NCBI GenBank assembly: GCA_025403435.1
Contig: CM046337.1
Location: 9,177,015-9,241,014, forward strand
DNA length: 64,000 nt
From: Artocarpus heterophyllus
Lineage: Eukaryota; Streptophyta; Magnoliopsida; Rosales; Moraceae
Direction of reading: 5' to 3'
The notes below the pieces were generated by a model. The model was given only the letters and a program-made list of their open reading frames with translations. It made no database searches and was not told the DNA's origin. Below, piece after piece: positions 1 to 12,734 of the stretch (position 1 is the stretch's first letter; each line of letters opens with the position of its first letter). The position numbers and the translations under genes are program-made.

Positions 1-375
1 GCCAGCCAGGTTGTGGAGTCTCATCAGCTCTGATTCCACACCTTCTTGGTCTCCGTTAGTGGTACTTGGCTTGACCAAAACATGGTCTTTATTACCAGAA
101 CATCCCAATTCCGGGTCTTCCTCATCTGGGTTTTCTTTCCTTACATGAGAATTATTGTTGTTGTTGTTGTTGGAGGTGTTTTTCTTCCAGCAAATGAACT
201 GGAAAAGCTCTTTTGCAAAGTTGCCATAGTCGACTTCCTCAATCTCTCTGTGATCTGTGATTCTCTTCTTCTTCCACCAAAGCAAATAGTAAAGCTCGGC
301 AACAAGTGCCAAAAGCAGGCACCCAAATACCAGGCTCAAACCAAGACCTAACCCACTGAAATTTGTCATCTTCAT
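1..375 (-). CDS. Partial plant single-pass membrane protein (N-terminal 125 codons)
   Basis: An open frame starts at the ATG at 375-373 and runs without a stop to base 1, so the 3' part lies outside the window. A second in-frame ATG is at 369-367. The protein begins MKMTNFSGLGLGLSL and has one strong hydrophobic segment at about residues 8-30, ending in the pattern AELYYLLWWKKKR. The aromatic and basic end suggests a membrane anchor with a cytosolic tail. The tail holds a run of Asn (residues about 73-80, from a GTT microsatellite on the plus strand) and then acidic residues. I recognise this as a plant-specific family of uncharacterised small transmembrane proteins; no biochemical role is known to me. 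It is read as one exon, and I see no splice site that must be used. Confidence 0.72.
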   Translation of the reverse strand, partial: MKMTNFSGLGLGLSLVFGCLLLALVAELYYLLWWKKKRITDHREIEEVDYGNFAKELFQFICWKKNTSNNNNNNNSHVRKENPDEEDPELGCSGNKDHVLVKPSTTNGDQEGVESELMRLHNLAG

Positions 376-520
376 AAAAAAATTTTCGAGAATTTCACAT
401 TCCCCACAACTAGTGCTTACCCACAAGAACAAAATAAAAACTTAACCCAAAAAAAAAAAAAAAAAGTGGTTTATATTATGTGATGCGAGTCCAAAGCGAA
501 CCACAAAATAATATTATTGG

Positions 521-528
521 TATATAAC
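521..528 (-). promoter_or_regulatory. Possible TATA box of the partial membrane protein gene
   Basis: TATATA on the minus strand lies about 145 bases upstream of the ATG at 375, leaving a leader of roughly 115 bases. The leader contains a poly-T/poly-A run at about 449-466. Assigned by position and motif only. Confidence 0.3.
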
Positions 529-2523
529 TAGGACTGTTAAAAAATACTACCTTTAGTGAAAGAAACAAAAAACAGCCAGAAACCCAAGAGGACCCTCCTC
601 GTATATATCGTTCCGCTGCCTTCCCTTCCACTGAAACTCACATCATGGAGATCTTTCCTTAATTTTTTGCCCGAAAACACACGCCACGAGAAGAAAGACT
701 GCGAGGAAATTCCGTGCAGAAGAAAAGGTTTTGCCTTTTATTGATAAAGGGCAACAAAAGACATCAACCACCGCGTACAAGTAGTATCACAAATGGTGTT
801 TCGAACATACATCTTTGCCAGCTAGCTTGTGCTTGTAAAACCATACATCAAATTTGGAGCAAAGGTCAAAAAAACTGAAAATTAATGCCTAAAGAGAAAA
901 GGGTTTCAAGTTGTTTATTTAGTTTCTGAAGGAAGGGAGGAAAAAAAAAATATTTGTCGAGATATGTAACATAACAGGTGAATGTGGGCAAAAGATTAAG
1001 AGAAAAGATCCGAAGAGTGCGGCTCACATGGGCTTGGAAAAGCGTGTGCGCCTGTTAATCATTTATTTCAAATATAAAAAAAAGGGGAAATTTCCGTTTC
1101 CCCTCGTAGCTTTTTATGGGAAGGTTTTGTGGAAACGTAATTTACCAATAAGGTGTTTAAAAAAGTGACACAGCGTTAACTAGAATAGAATCATTTTTTT
1201 TTTATATAAAAATTTTATATTATAGTAATTTTTTTATTATTATTATAATATATAAAAATTTTATAATATTTATAATTGAAAAAATATTTCTCATAATTTT
1301 TACCAAATAACAGATAAAACGATAAGGCCTTGTTTTTTTAGAAAAAAGGTAAGGTTCTCTCCTTTTGAGCTGTCTGAATTGCCTTAAAAATTGATTGGTC
1401 TAATCTTTTTTACTTTGGAAGAAAAGAAAAAAATTGAGAAATTTCCGTTTCTCCTCCAAGCTTCTTTAAGGTAAGGAATTTATTAAAAAGATTTCTTTGA
1501 TAAGATTAAAAAAATACAAAATATTTAGGTTCTACTTTTTAGATTTTATTTATATATTCTCTTTTATATTTCTTCAATAATACTATATCAACTACGTCAG
1601 TTAACTGATATGATTAGTAATATAATATTTTAATTGATATGATATTTTAATTGACGTAATATAATATTATTGGAGAAATATGAATGGAAACATGAATAAA
1701 AGGACATAAAAGCCGATTCCCTATCTTCCAGTTATTTGTATAAAAAATGGATGGTTTATATTTTTTCTATTTTGGTATGATTTTAATTAAAGCTAAATGA
1801 TAGAAAACGTGCACTATTAAAATAAAAGATAAAAGACTTCTTGAGTAAAAGATCCTTCATGGATACTGTATTTTTATAAATATTAAATATGATCAACTTA
1901 TAACCTACGGTATGCGATAGGGCTCCGTCCATGCACTTTTTCTGTATCAACCGTAGAGGTTTTTCCCCCTTAAATCTATAAAAAAGAAAATGTGAAGAAA
2001 CTTAAAAAAAAAAAAAAAAGAAAAGAAGAAGAAGAGAGAATAATATAAAATAATAGACAGTGATCGCCTCATCCACGTAATCTAGTTTGATTGGAGTGCC
2101 AAAAGAGCACACCCGTCACCCATGTAGTTCCAGCTGGTGTTTATGATGCGCTTTGGTTTTACATATCGTAGAGGTGGGCTCCATCGAGTGGGTCTGTGGA
2201 GCTCACTTTTATGAGAGAGGCGGGCTGTAATCCGAGGCAAGACTAAAAAAGTTTTTCCTATTTTTTATTTATTTTTTTCTTTTTTCTTTTTTTGTCCAAT
2301 AATTCGTTTTACGATTATACATTGCAGAGCGAGAGCAGATGAACACAGGGAAGACACCATCCTGGCTGCTTCCTTGCAAAAATGACGCTATAATAATTTT
2401 TTTTTAAACAATGTTATTAGTAGAAATAATCTTTTCCTTTATTTAATTTCGGCATTTAGATTTGTAAAGAGGTGAAAAAATTAATTATTATATATCTCTA
2501 AAGGCTTTTGTTTGCAAGATAAA

Positions 2524-2677
2524 TAAGATGTTTGGTAGAGTGGTTAGAACCATTAATTAAAACTGTTTTTAATATAATATATAAAAGTTTTACATTGTAG
2601 CGGTTTTTTTATTGTCATTGTAATATGTGAGAGCTTACAACTGAGTAAGTGATTCGGACCACGTGCCAAACACCCTA
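2524..2677. mobile_element. Tourist-like MITE copy, 154 bp
   Basis: The ends are inverted: TAAGATGTTTGG at the left and CCAAACACCCTA at the right, flanked on each side by AAA. The inside contains the family core (GTAATATGTGAGAGCTT) and the GTGGTTAGAACCA sequence next to the terminal repeat. The 3-bp flank and the terminal repeat containing GTTTGG resemble PIF/Harbinger-type (Tourist) MITEs. The superfamily is inferred. Confidence 0.65.
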
Positions 2678-3160
2678 AAAATATCACCAACTTTTATGCC
2701 TAACTGATTAAGACATTGTAAATTATTTCTTCGTGATCCTCATTAACCTAAAGGTTTTCTTTGCTTAATTCTTTCCTCTCATTTTTTTTCCTTTATTTCC
2801 TTTTCTTATTTCAGCTAATGTCATGAGTGTGTTCATTCAATATGTGTGACCATGTTGTTGCTGTTAAAGTAAGTTATAGCTCATTGTCAAGTGGTCATTG
2901 TTTTAACTTATAAAAGTTTTGAAAGTTAAGCGGATGATGCTTGGTTTGAAAGTGCTTTATCTTAAAAGAAGAACTTCACCAACAAGCAAGTTTATCACTT
3001 ATTAATGAACTTTTTTGTGTTACTTTCTTTCTTCTCCATTATGCTTCTCTACAATACAATAAGTACTCTCTGTAGGCTTAAGACAAAAGGCCTAAAACAT
3101 AGAGCCATACGATTAGCAAAACCCACGCTACATATTCGCTTGGCTAAAATAAAAGAATTA

Positions 3161-3329
3161 TTTAATGTTAGGCATGGTAGTTAGAACCATTTATTAGAAA
3201 TGTAAATATTGTAGTATGTGAGACTTTTACACTGTAATAACTTTTTTGTTCTTTTACTGTAGCATGTGAGAGCTTTACAATGTTGCTAACTAAAAAGTTG
3301 ATTAAAATCAACTGATGCTAAACAGGCTA
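3161..3329. mobile_element. Tourist-like MITE copy, 169 bp
   Basis: Flanked by TTA at 3158-3160 and TTA at 3330-3332. The right end CTAAACAGGCTA is a diverged form of the family terminal repeat. The inside has GTTAGAACCA near the left end and the core words GTAGTATGTGAGACTT and GTAGCATGTGAGAGCTTTACA. Confidence 0.6.
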
Positions 3330-3971
3330 TTAACTTCTCAAAAAGAGTTTAAGATGAACAATGAAATCTGATGTTTAATAAATGACTGGCTTTTTGTTCT
3401 AATTATAAAAATATAGATTTCACGACAATGACAGAAGGTTTCCACCTAAAAAAAATAATAATACGAGATTGAATTTACTTTACAAACAATTATGTGCGGA
3501 TAACCCCCCTCCAAAAAAACAAAAAATCATTCAGTATAGTGAACGGTCGCCCACCATAATTCCATTTTATCAATAAATTTTAGGCCCAAAATGAGAACAA
3601 TGTATCATAACAGCACGGAGTCGATGGATATAGTCTTATCTCATATTCTCATCTACCACTACTAGTACCAGAGTGTACAAATTGTGAAGGATAATGGACC
3701 CAATTGCGTTCTTGGTTAGGTGTTAAGTCCCCATTTGAATTTGTTTGGTCAACAATCAAATAATCTCCGAGAGCAAGAGGTCATTTCAAAAACTGCTTAT
3801 GAATTTGGCCAGTCGTGAACAAAGGCCACTTATGTCCCCAATCCAATCTGAATTTCTGTTGGGAGAAAAAGTGTTTTTGAAACTTGGATTCTCATTGTTG
3901 TAACTTTCTCACAAAGCAATTGTACACTGATTTTTTTTTTTTTTGGGGTTCAACGCTTTTGCCCCATATTG

Positions 3972-4120
3972 AAGGTGCATTGTATATGGAAATTAATTAG
4001 AACCAACTTTTTATTAAAAATAGTATATAACTTTCACATGCTACAGTAAAAAAAAAATTACTATAATATAAAATTTTTAACAAAAAAAAAAAATTAATTC
4101 TAACCAACCTACCAACACAA
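3972..4120. mobile_element. Degenerate MITE of the same family
   Basis: Contains TTAGAACCAACTT at the left, CTTTCACATGCTACAGTAA in the middle and TTCTAACCAACC at the right. These are the inner terminal repeats and core of the family. The outer ends have decayed, so the bounds are approximate. Confidence 0.45.
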
Positions 4121-5866
4121 CGTATAACTATTGCAAGGAAGTTCCAGCCCAAAATAAAATAATAAAAAAAAACCCATATATTGTAGGGATCAAGTGGGGC
4201 TCCTAGGATCAGCTTTTTGCATGTGGTCCAGTTTGGTTGAAACAATTGTCATTTTTCTTTTAATGTCAAAACTGATTGAGTCCAGATTATGGGAATGGGG
4301 CTACCGCAGTTGCACTTTCCCTGTACCCGAACTCCGAAACTCAGCTAAGTTTGGACCCTTATATATAAGGGACCCAACAATTATTTGGGTGAATTTAGAG
4401 GAATTCACTTTCTTCTAAGAGTGGTAAATTTATTTGAAAATTTTTGAGTTAAAAACTGGTTGGTACATATTTTGAACCCTAGTAATTTACCATACTAATT
4501 TTATGTGAAATGTAGCTGTTCTTTTTTATATAACAGCCCATTTAAAAACATAATTCAAACTAAAACACTGTAACAAAATCAGATGGAGCAATAACCTTTG
4601 AATTTGAACTACATTGTTAAATGAGCATATAAAAGTACTCAACTCGAATACCAAAACTTGAAAAAGTGGTATATATTCCTTTATTGATGAATATTTGAGT
4701 CCTATTTGTTTATAAAAGCGATATAAGCTAAACTTTAGAAAAGAAAAAAAGGTGATGTAAGCGACTAATGTAAGTGGCATTGAGTCTAATTTACGAACAC
4801 CAATCAATTATCTGTATACTTTTAGCGAAAAAAAAAAATACAATTATCTATGTGCCCTGAAACTCAAACATGACAGAGGGGCTCCCCATTCAATTTTTTT
4901 TATTTTCAAAAAATATATACATGAATAAGTCTTGTATTGTGTAATACATGTACATAGCCCCACTAATAATATAAAAATTTAATCTCATAAATCTTATTAA
5001 TTTTTATTTTAGTTATAAACCCCGAATAAAAATTTTTGATTCCATCACTGCTGAAACCCAACATTGATACCAATATTAAGGTACTGTTATCTTGATTTAA
5101 AGTTGATCTCCATAGAACAAAGCACAGCCAAGGTTTTTCTTGGGTCGGGTTCAGGTGAGGATGTTCACTCCGATTTCAGGCTTATATTTCCTCGTGCCAT
5201 AATCCGGCATGCTTATTTCTTATATTATTATTAATCTCTTGAATGTTACGATATATATATATATCACTTGATATATATATTACAATGCGTGTTCTTTACT
5301 TGATATGTTTATTATTGTATTGCTACCGAAATTTTTTTTTGAAGGGAATGTTATCGAATATATATATATATATATATTATAGAGTTGAATTTTGTAATAA
5401 TATTAAATAACATAAATTATTAATGGTTGTAACGTCCTCTTCATCAATATACCATTGGTTTTGATTTTTAGGTGAAATTTCCCGCATATACATACAGTGC
5501 CATATGCGTATCACAGAAAAATTCCAAAATCGAGTAAAATAATACTCTTTTCTTCATAAAAATCCAGATAAATATACCCATCGATAAATACATAAGCAAA
5601 TGTGGAATAAATTCAAAAGTAATGGACAACTTATGAAAAGGGGTTCAAATTGGTTTGTCTGGTTGTGGCCAAAATTTCCCAAACAGACAGACGCTGGTTA
5701 AAGCATTATTGTCGTATACGGATGGTTGGATAGTAAATGTCGTATTGCGGATTACTATGGTGGAACAGTAATTAATCTGTGCCCTAGAGAGAGAGAGTGA
5801 GCGTAATTTCGAGAGAGAAAGAGGGAGAGAGAGAGAGCAAAGACCCACCAAATTTCATCGAATTCG

Positions 5867-6013
5867 ATGCTGCAAAACGTCAAGAAAAAGAGAAGGAACA
5901 GCGCCGAATGGCCGACGGGAGATTATTTTGAGGTTAACGAGGCGGCGTTGAGAGGTGGCGGCCGCTCACCAGAATATTTCGCAACACAGACCGATATATA
6001 TAATAATACATGA
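5867..6013 (+). CDS. Possible small or fragmentary coding frame, 48 codons
   Basis: ATG at 5867 follows a GA-rich tract typical of plant leaders and opens a 48-codon frame ending at TGA 6011-6013. The protein is basic at the N terminus (VKKKRRNS) and then mixed (EWPTGDYFEVNEAALRGGG). Base composition from 5880 to 5985 is clearly more GC-rich than its surroundings. I do not recognise a family. It may be a first exon whose partners I cannot find, a fragment left by rearrangement, or chance. Confidence 0.2.
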   Translation: MLQNVKKKRRNSAEWPTGDYFEVNEAALRGGGRSPEYFATQTDIYNNT

Positions 6014-6945
6014 TCTGTATCTATTCCTATTATATATAGATATATCTATACATATATACTATGCATATATATTGTTAATGTATGAAGAGAGGGCATGATA
6101 GTCAGCGAGTAGGAGTACCCATATCTTAAATTTCACTCACGCATGCATGCACGAATAGCAATAAAGATTAGCATGCAAACCACCCTATCGTAGCCTGTTT
6201 TGTATCTATCTTTCATTGACCTTTTTCCGTCTCTCTCCCTCTCTCTCAACTACGTTTTCATTTGTTTGGATGTGCGTTCTCCTCTCATCACCGGCTCGCT
6301 CATCAGCACGGTTCTTTTCTACAATCTGCGCGCTCCTAATTCCGGCCGTCCCTTATCTTCAAGCACTCAGTTTAATTTCCTCTCTCTCTATGTATATATC
6401 AATATATATTTGAACAAATATATATATACATATATATGTGACGACATTTGTATAAAGACAAATACTCAAATTACAGTTGTTATAATGCAAAATAAAAATA
6501 TATTACAATGCTAAACTCTTATATATTATAATAATTTAATTTTAAATCACGGTCCTTAATTATATTCTCAAGCCCTCTCCAACGCAATAAATACAATGGC
6601 TTTAGTCGGAGTGTGATGTACATGGTCTCCGCTCCATTGCATGATCTTTCTTAAATCTTCATCGCTTATTAGTGTCTTGGAAAAGGTGCTCTCGTTTGCG
6701 TGTATATTTGGGTTAAGTTTGAAGTATTGTGGCCGTTAAATTGAATATATATGCATCAAAATCAAGGTGGAGAGTCTCGAATGGAATTTTGAGTTATTTT
6801 TTTCTTAATTTTTTTAGCAGAATAAAATCTAACAACGAGTGAACAATGTAGTAAATATTATTGATCTGACAATAGTTAAATTATATCAAGAAAGATTTTT
6901 TTTCTCTAATTATATTCTCAAAATATTGAAGTTGAACCATATTAA

Positions 6946-9201
6946 TAAGGTATTTGGTAAGCATAGTTAGAAACAACTTTATAGTTACCAAATAATGTAA
7001 AGCTTTCTGTAACGCTCAGAAAATTTAATTATGCATAAATTATTATTAGATGGTGAATTGGTATGCTTTAATAAAAACTTGAGCTTAATTAAAGTATTTT
7101 ATGGTATTTTAAATTTATTCCATCATTTATTATTTTTATGTGTTACTTTGAATTATGAAACAAAACAATTTATCAAATGCCTGATGTGTCTCGTTTGCAA
7201 GAAACCACGTGTGGGGGCACGGTGTTGTTTCCCCGTCCTTCTATTTAACCAGTCTCACCCTCACTCTTACTCACTCTCTCTCAGCCACTCTCTCTCTCTT
7301 CACCCCCTTTCTCCCACGCTACCCCTCTCTCCCTCCCTCCTCTTTGATTTTGATTTTGAAATTTTGAGCTTTTGGCTTGATTCTCAGCTGGATTGGGAGG
7401 CGAAGAATACAAATTCGAACTCCACAAATGTGATTTTGAGCTTTGATTAGAGGTTTATTTCCTTAAATTTCAAACTTTTAAATTTTTGTCCCAAATCTTT
7501 GAATCTCCTTAAAATGTTGTGATTTAAGTTTCTTGAGCTTAGGAAACTCCTAATCTAGGTTGGTAGGACTTGAATCATTCAAAATTTAGGCTTAATTTCA
7601 TGAAATTCAGTTGAATCAAGTTTTTTCCTTTTTCTCTCATTTATGGATTTTCTTGAAATTCCTATGGAATCTTGTTTAAATGTGTCCTACTATGTTTGTT
7701 TATCATCTATGATTATTATATTTGCTCTGGGACTTGGAAAAAACATGTTTTGATTTGATTTTGAGCTTTGGGAGGTCAAGAATCGAAGCCTCAGGCCTCC
7801 CATGATTTTCCAGTTTGGCAGGCCGAACTCGGTGTTCGGCAGGCCGGATTCATAGGTTCGGTAGGCTGGTTGGCTGGCAGGCCGAACTGTGAAGTTCGGC
7901 ATGCCAGACCAGGGGTTTTGGTAAGCCGACCGAACCTCATGAAAAATGGCATTTTTTGCCCCTTTTTATTGTTTTAAGCCTAGATCAAGTTTTCGACCTC
8001 TCAAATTGATTTTGTGAGTGCTAAAAGCATGTTAAAACACCATGAGATAGCTTAGGAATGTAGGATACCTTAAGCTAGGAATTGATAAACTTAGTTTCTA
8101 TTTAAGGTTGTTTGTGTTTCTGTGGAGCTAATGTATAGCAGATCGAGACTGCGTTGTTGGACATTGGTGCGGATATCAAAGTAGGACTTCTATCCATTCT
8201 CCTTGGTAGCCATGTTTTGAAAAGAAGTTTGATCGCAAAACCTTTTTATGATTTTCAAGAAATAAAGTTTATTACTTATTTTCATTATTGGTTAAATAAT
8301 GGATGATAATAATAAATGTAATGAGAACATTCGGTAAAATGAAGCATGATGATGTGATGACACCGGACGCGTTGGTTGGTACCGTCTAGAATGATAAAAT
8401 AGAGCATGATGCCATGTACAGATATCGGGTCGTGGGAAGCTCAACCTTCGGGGCAGGTCCCGAAACCTAGCTTGGCCACTCCGGTGGTAATTCATTTGGC
8501 TTTGCCTATAACCTAATAATGAGTTTGTCTATGGATGAGTAAATGATTAATCCTGTGTGAACAAATTTAATAAGTTCTAATTCATTATTTGTTTTATTTA
8601 ATTGCCCCATGTTATAGGATTTGATTAAATATGATGTATATGTGTTTAAATTAAATGTTTTATTTAAGCTTTAGTCCTACTGAGCCTTTTGCTCACATTT
8701 TCTTGTTTTAAAATTTGCCCCCCCCCCCTAGGTGGAGTTTAGCTTAGGGAGGCTGAAGAACCAGGAAGGAAATTGCAGGATTAAAACATTATCTTTTAGG
8801 ATACTTATAACAAGACATGTAATGTTTTAAATTTATTTATCTCCTTGGATTGTGGTTATGTATTTAATATTGCTAGTACCATGTGTGCACACTAAAGTGG
8901 GTTCGGTGGGACCCAATGTGGTTTGTTTATTTAATGTTTCCTTTCTATTTATTTGTTTCAGGATTTCTAATAATTTTACATCTTTTTTAAAAAATCAGTT
9001 ATTATTATCTTTTAGGGCGATTCTCATTAAATTTAGTTTATTTAATTTAATTAATCTGTCTCGTCACCTTTTGGATTTTGGGGCATGACACTTTCACGTG
9101 TTACAGTAAAAAAGCAAAAAGTTGCTGTAATATAAAGCACTCACATACTATAATGTTTTGAACTACAAAGTTGGTTCTAACCACACTTTCCAAACATCCT
9201 C
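6946..9201. mobile_element. MITE split by a solo LTR
   Basis: The two halves, 6946-7007 and 9096-9201, together make one MITE of the local family. The left end is TAAGGTATTTGG followed by a diverged GTTAGAAACAAC; the right end is TTGGTTCTAACCACACTT followed by CCAAACATCCTC. Both outer flanks are TAA (6943-6945 and 9202-9204). The MITE core resumes directly after the LTR at CTTTCACGTGTTACAGTAA. The MITE is therefore older than the LTR insertion. Confidence 0.75.
7008..9090 (+). mobile_element. Solo LTR of a Ty3/gypsy-type element, 2083 bp
   Basis: It begins TGTAACGCTCAG and ends GGGGCATGACA, so it has TG...CA ends, and is flanked by a perfect 5-bp duplication CTTTC (7003-7007 and 9091-9095). 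No primer-binding site, polypurine tract or coding region is present, so this is a single LTR left by recombination. A TATTTAA box near 7240 followed by a CT-rich leader suggests plus orientation. Inside are GC-richer repeats of a GGCAGGCCGAAC-like word (7815-7930) and a run of C near 8720. The TGTAACG start resembles LTRs of plant chromoviruses; the family is inferred. Confidence 0.82.
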
Positions 9202-9425
9202 TAAGTGTTATTAAATTAAACTCTACAATGAAAGTACTTTAAATTAGGTTCAACTCTCTCTCTCTCTCTCTCTATATACGTGTGCTTGTGTATAGTGCTC
9301 CTCTCGTGTATGATGATAAATTTCTTACTACTAGATGATTATGAAAATTCACCTAAATAAATGGGCTGTTATCGTAATTACAAGAATAATTATTTGTTTT
9401 ATTTGTTAGAAACAATGCACAGCTA

Positions 9426-10418
9426 TGTAACGCCCCTATACGGGGGTTAACAGTTTTTAATGAGATAAATTAAAAATAAATAATAAAAGTAAAACCTTAA
9501 AAATAAAATTTACCCGGGACTTAAATGAAAACTCCCAACTCAAAAATAAAAATATAAACGACAAATAAACCACAGTTTAATGTAGCACCTTAAATTTAAT
9601 AATATAAATTGTTGTCATCATCATTTTAACCCTCAACACATTGTAATACAGTCACAGAGAGTAACAATTGATGCTTACATTATCATGAAGAACATTCTCA
9701 ACAATTGAAGCAGTCCCAATGTAATATAGCTACATCACTTCCTCAACTATATTTCTCGTAGCCACCTCACACTTAGTGAGTCCTGAAAAGATAAAAACAT
9801 AAGGGAATGAGCGACACTATGCTCAGTAGAGAAAACCATTACTCACCTTTAGGTTTTTATTATTACCACATTAAAACCTGCATGGTTAGTAAGTTACATC
9901 ATATTCCAGATTATGAGGTTTATTATGATCACATCTTATGGATACCGTAGTTAATCATTACCAAGTGTCATAATTACACATTTATACAAATATTACCAAT
10001 CATCATTGTTCCTAGGTATCCATGTTAAATTGAGTATCACTCAACTCATCGAAACCCAAATGGGCGCACTTGATCACCCTATAAACATTCCAAGGGTGTT
10101 CCGGTGAGGGGACATCAAGCCCCGAGTCCTCACCAAGTCGATTCTTGTACAGTGTGTTCTGGGACTTTCAACCCAAGGAAGCGTCATCGCCTTCCCCCTA
10201 TTTTACCTTTTAGGGTATTCATGCCCAAGGACGTAACCGTCGCCCTCTTCATGTCTCACAATTTCTCTATATTGAATCATTATTAATAGAGTTAGTTTTC
10301 CTAACCATGCTTCTCAATTTATAACATGTGTCAATTCATTATGTTCCTCGCCGTACAATACAAGACGAGTCCATGTCATAGTTTCATATGTGATACTCAT
10401 ATAATATCAGTTCAACAT

Positions 10419-10454
<36 letters not shown>

Positions 10455-11804
10455 CGGCAAAACAATCAATTTTAATTCTATAAAAACCTCACAAAAGATG
10501 AGTAATAGAATCCCTACCTTTCAAGCTTATCAACAATCTTTTAATCCTGGAATCAATTAACGTTAGCTCCATACTCCCTTGATCCTAAGGCGTGCATAAG
10601 GACAATTAAAACTAAAGCACAACATACAACTACATTCATAAATAAATCATGTGTAAACCTATCTTACTAGTATGCCATTAAAGCTTTTATATAAATCTCT
10701 TTTGAAAACCACAGTAAACAATTTTTGTCTTAACACAATATAAAATGTGAACAAGTAATCTATATGTTTTAGTCCCTAATAAGATTCATCAATCACTTAG
10801 GATAATATTGGAAAGGTTGCAAGACATTAAAGAATTAGGTGGTGAGCAAAGATGGGTTCTTGGTTCAGGTTAGCAGCTGGTATACCATAACAAACTGGCA
10901 GATTTACTAGTTTCCAATACAAAAATTGAATAATTCTTAGAAAATAAAATACAACTCCGATTTAGGTTTATGATAGCTCGTTAGAAAGCCTAGGATGCTA
11001 CTTTTCAAATATGCAAACCAATTCATAAAATTCATTTTAATTTAATCTTAGAATTTCAAGAAATAACCACTGCCCATAGAGGTATTACAAAGTTTAACAA
11101 TATAAATTTTCTGTCTAGGGCATATACACTTAGACTTCATACATATGCTCCAAAATAGCAACAAACATATACTTAGGTTTAAGAACGCAAATTTGAATAA
11201 TCCTTTAGTATAAAAGAAAATTTATAAATGAAAGACTAAATTTGTTCATAAGATTCTAACCTCGGATTATGGTTAGTTGGAAGCTTGAAATGGCTTCAAA
11301 ACAGGTTCCTTTACTTCGGTATGACTGAAATTCTTGCTCAAATGGAGGTGATGGTGGCTGATTTTTATGGCTGCCTTGAAGAAGTTCTCTAAGTATTTTG
11401 CTTCAGCAAAGAAATGAGAAGAAGAGTGTGGGAACCGTGGAAGAGAAAGGAAGAAAAGATGAAGTCTTTGAAGAGAAGTGATAGAAACAATTATAGAGGA
11501 GACATGTTGAAGCATGTCACGGAGGAAATAAAGAAAATGAGGGTCAAGAGTAGTTGAAAAAGATATCCTTATGTCTCATCTAAAGACTTTAACACACATA
11601 ATGCCAATATGACATTTTTGAGATTTATTAGAAGTTCTAAGGCTTTTTAGTAATCATACTAAATAAATATAGGAGAATTTTAGAAAATTTAAAAATAGAT
11701 AAAAATAAATATTATAAAATAAATTTATATGAAGCAATTTTTTTTATACACTAAAAATTAATTTAATTACCTCAATACCCGTTAGGAAAATAACGGGTGT
11801 CACA
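9426..11804 (-). mobile_element. Solo LTR, same family as the 47-kb element, 2379 bp
   Basis: It begins TGTAACGCCCC and ends CGGGTGTCACA, with the 5-bp duplication AGCTA at 9421-9425 and 11805-11809. It shares long blocks in the same order with the LTR at 47057-49899, including the block around 10080-10260 that matches 47695-47870 and 59095-59275. By comparison with that element its sense strand is the minus strand. It has no internal region. A (TA)n run lies at about 10421-10451. Confidence 0.85.
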
Positions 11805-12734
11805 AGCTATGTATGATTTTGTTTTTACTCCACTTTGGAAAGTATGTTCCATACAAATTTTCTCCAAGTTGCAACTGGCTAATAAGCGGCCTATATATAC
11901 ACACACACACATTTATATAGTTTCATATTATATGTGTGTGTGAAGAAAGGAGTCGTCTGATAACAGTATTTAACCACACCACATGCAGTACCATGCGCGG
12001 ACCATGCCCCAACTCCTACCAAAAATCAACACACCCACCATAGGCCCTTCCATCTTCACCTGCATTGCTCTGCTCTCACTTCAATTCCCAAAGCCTAGCT
12101 ATTACCTACACCTTATAACCCAACCGGCTGTCGTTTTCTCCTCTTCCCAATTCCCCCTTCAATGGCCTCTGTCATTCCCGAGACACACTTTCACATTAAG
12201 GAACCGACAAACAATAGTCGCCTTCATACATGATACAACACAACACTGCACAATTTGAACTGTAGGGGTACATTTGTCATTTTCTCCTCCTAGACCAAAA
12301 TCTATAACAAAATCACTAGTAATAATTGTTTTTTGTTTTCAAACGGTGTGACATTATTTAACATCCTCAAGCCAAATGCCAGGCCTCACCTCATCAATAT
12401 ATCGCCTCTCTCTTATCTCTCTCTCTACCTAGCAGCTACCCGCCATGTTTTCAGAGATTTTTAGCAGCAAAAACTATACGCATGTCCATATCTCTATCTA
12501 TCTCTCTCTCATCTTACTCTTTTTCTCTGCCACTGATCTCATTTGTTTGACTCTCTGTCGCTCTATAAAAATGGTACAAATTAAAGCCATGCAAAACGCT
12601 AACACAAACCCCGTTCTATTATCTCTCTCCCTTTCGTCTTCTTATAAATTCCAAAGCCCTCATCCAGCCGGCAAAGCTGGAATATATAATATATATATAC
12701 ACACACATACACACACACACGATATTTAACTAAC
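11805..12734 (+). promoter_or_regulatory. Upstream region of the WOX2-like gene
   Basis: The 930 bases between the solo LTR and the ATG contain pyrimidine-rich tracts (CTCTCT at about 12405-12430 and 12490-12510) and CA repeats just before the start. A good TATA motif, TATAAAAA, is at 12564-12571, which would give a leader of about 135 bases. Another TATATAAT lies at 12683-12690 but would leave a very short leader. The solo LTR ends only about 0.9 kb upstream of the start codon, so it may bound or have displaced distal promoter elements. Confidence 0.45.
12564..12571 (+). promoter_or_regulatory. Probable TATA box of the WOX2-like gene
   Basis: TATAAAAA lies 164 bases before the ATG, in a pyrimidine-rich region. 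Motif and position only. Confidence 0.4.

Larger units (their letters stand above)
376..6945. other. AT-rich intergenic DNA with MITEs and TA repeats
   Basis: No gene with family support was found here apart from a weak 48-codon frame at 5867-6013. The stretch is AT-rich with poly-A/T runs. It holds MITE copies at 2524-2677 and 3161-3329, degenerate relatives at about 1150-1310 and 3972-4120, and TA runs at about 5250-5390. A GA/CT-rich patch lies at 5785-5840. Confidence 0.6.

Noticed and set aside
7031..7450. 139-codon plus-strand ORF
   Set aside because: It lies entirely inside the solo LTR 7008-9090, is low in complexity with CT-rich stretches, and matches no family.
11983..12258. 91-codon ORF upstream of WOX2
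   Set aside because: No recognised domain or splice partners; lies in the promoter region.
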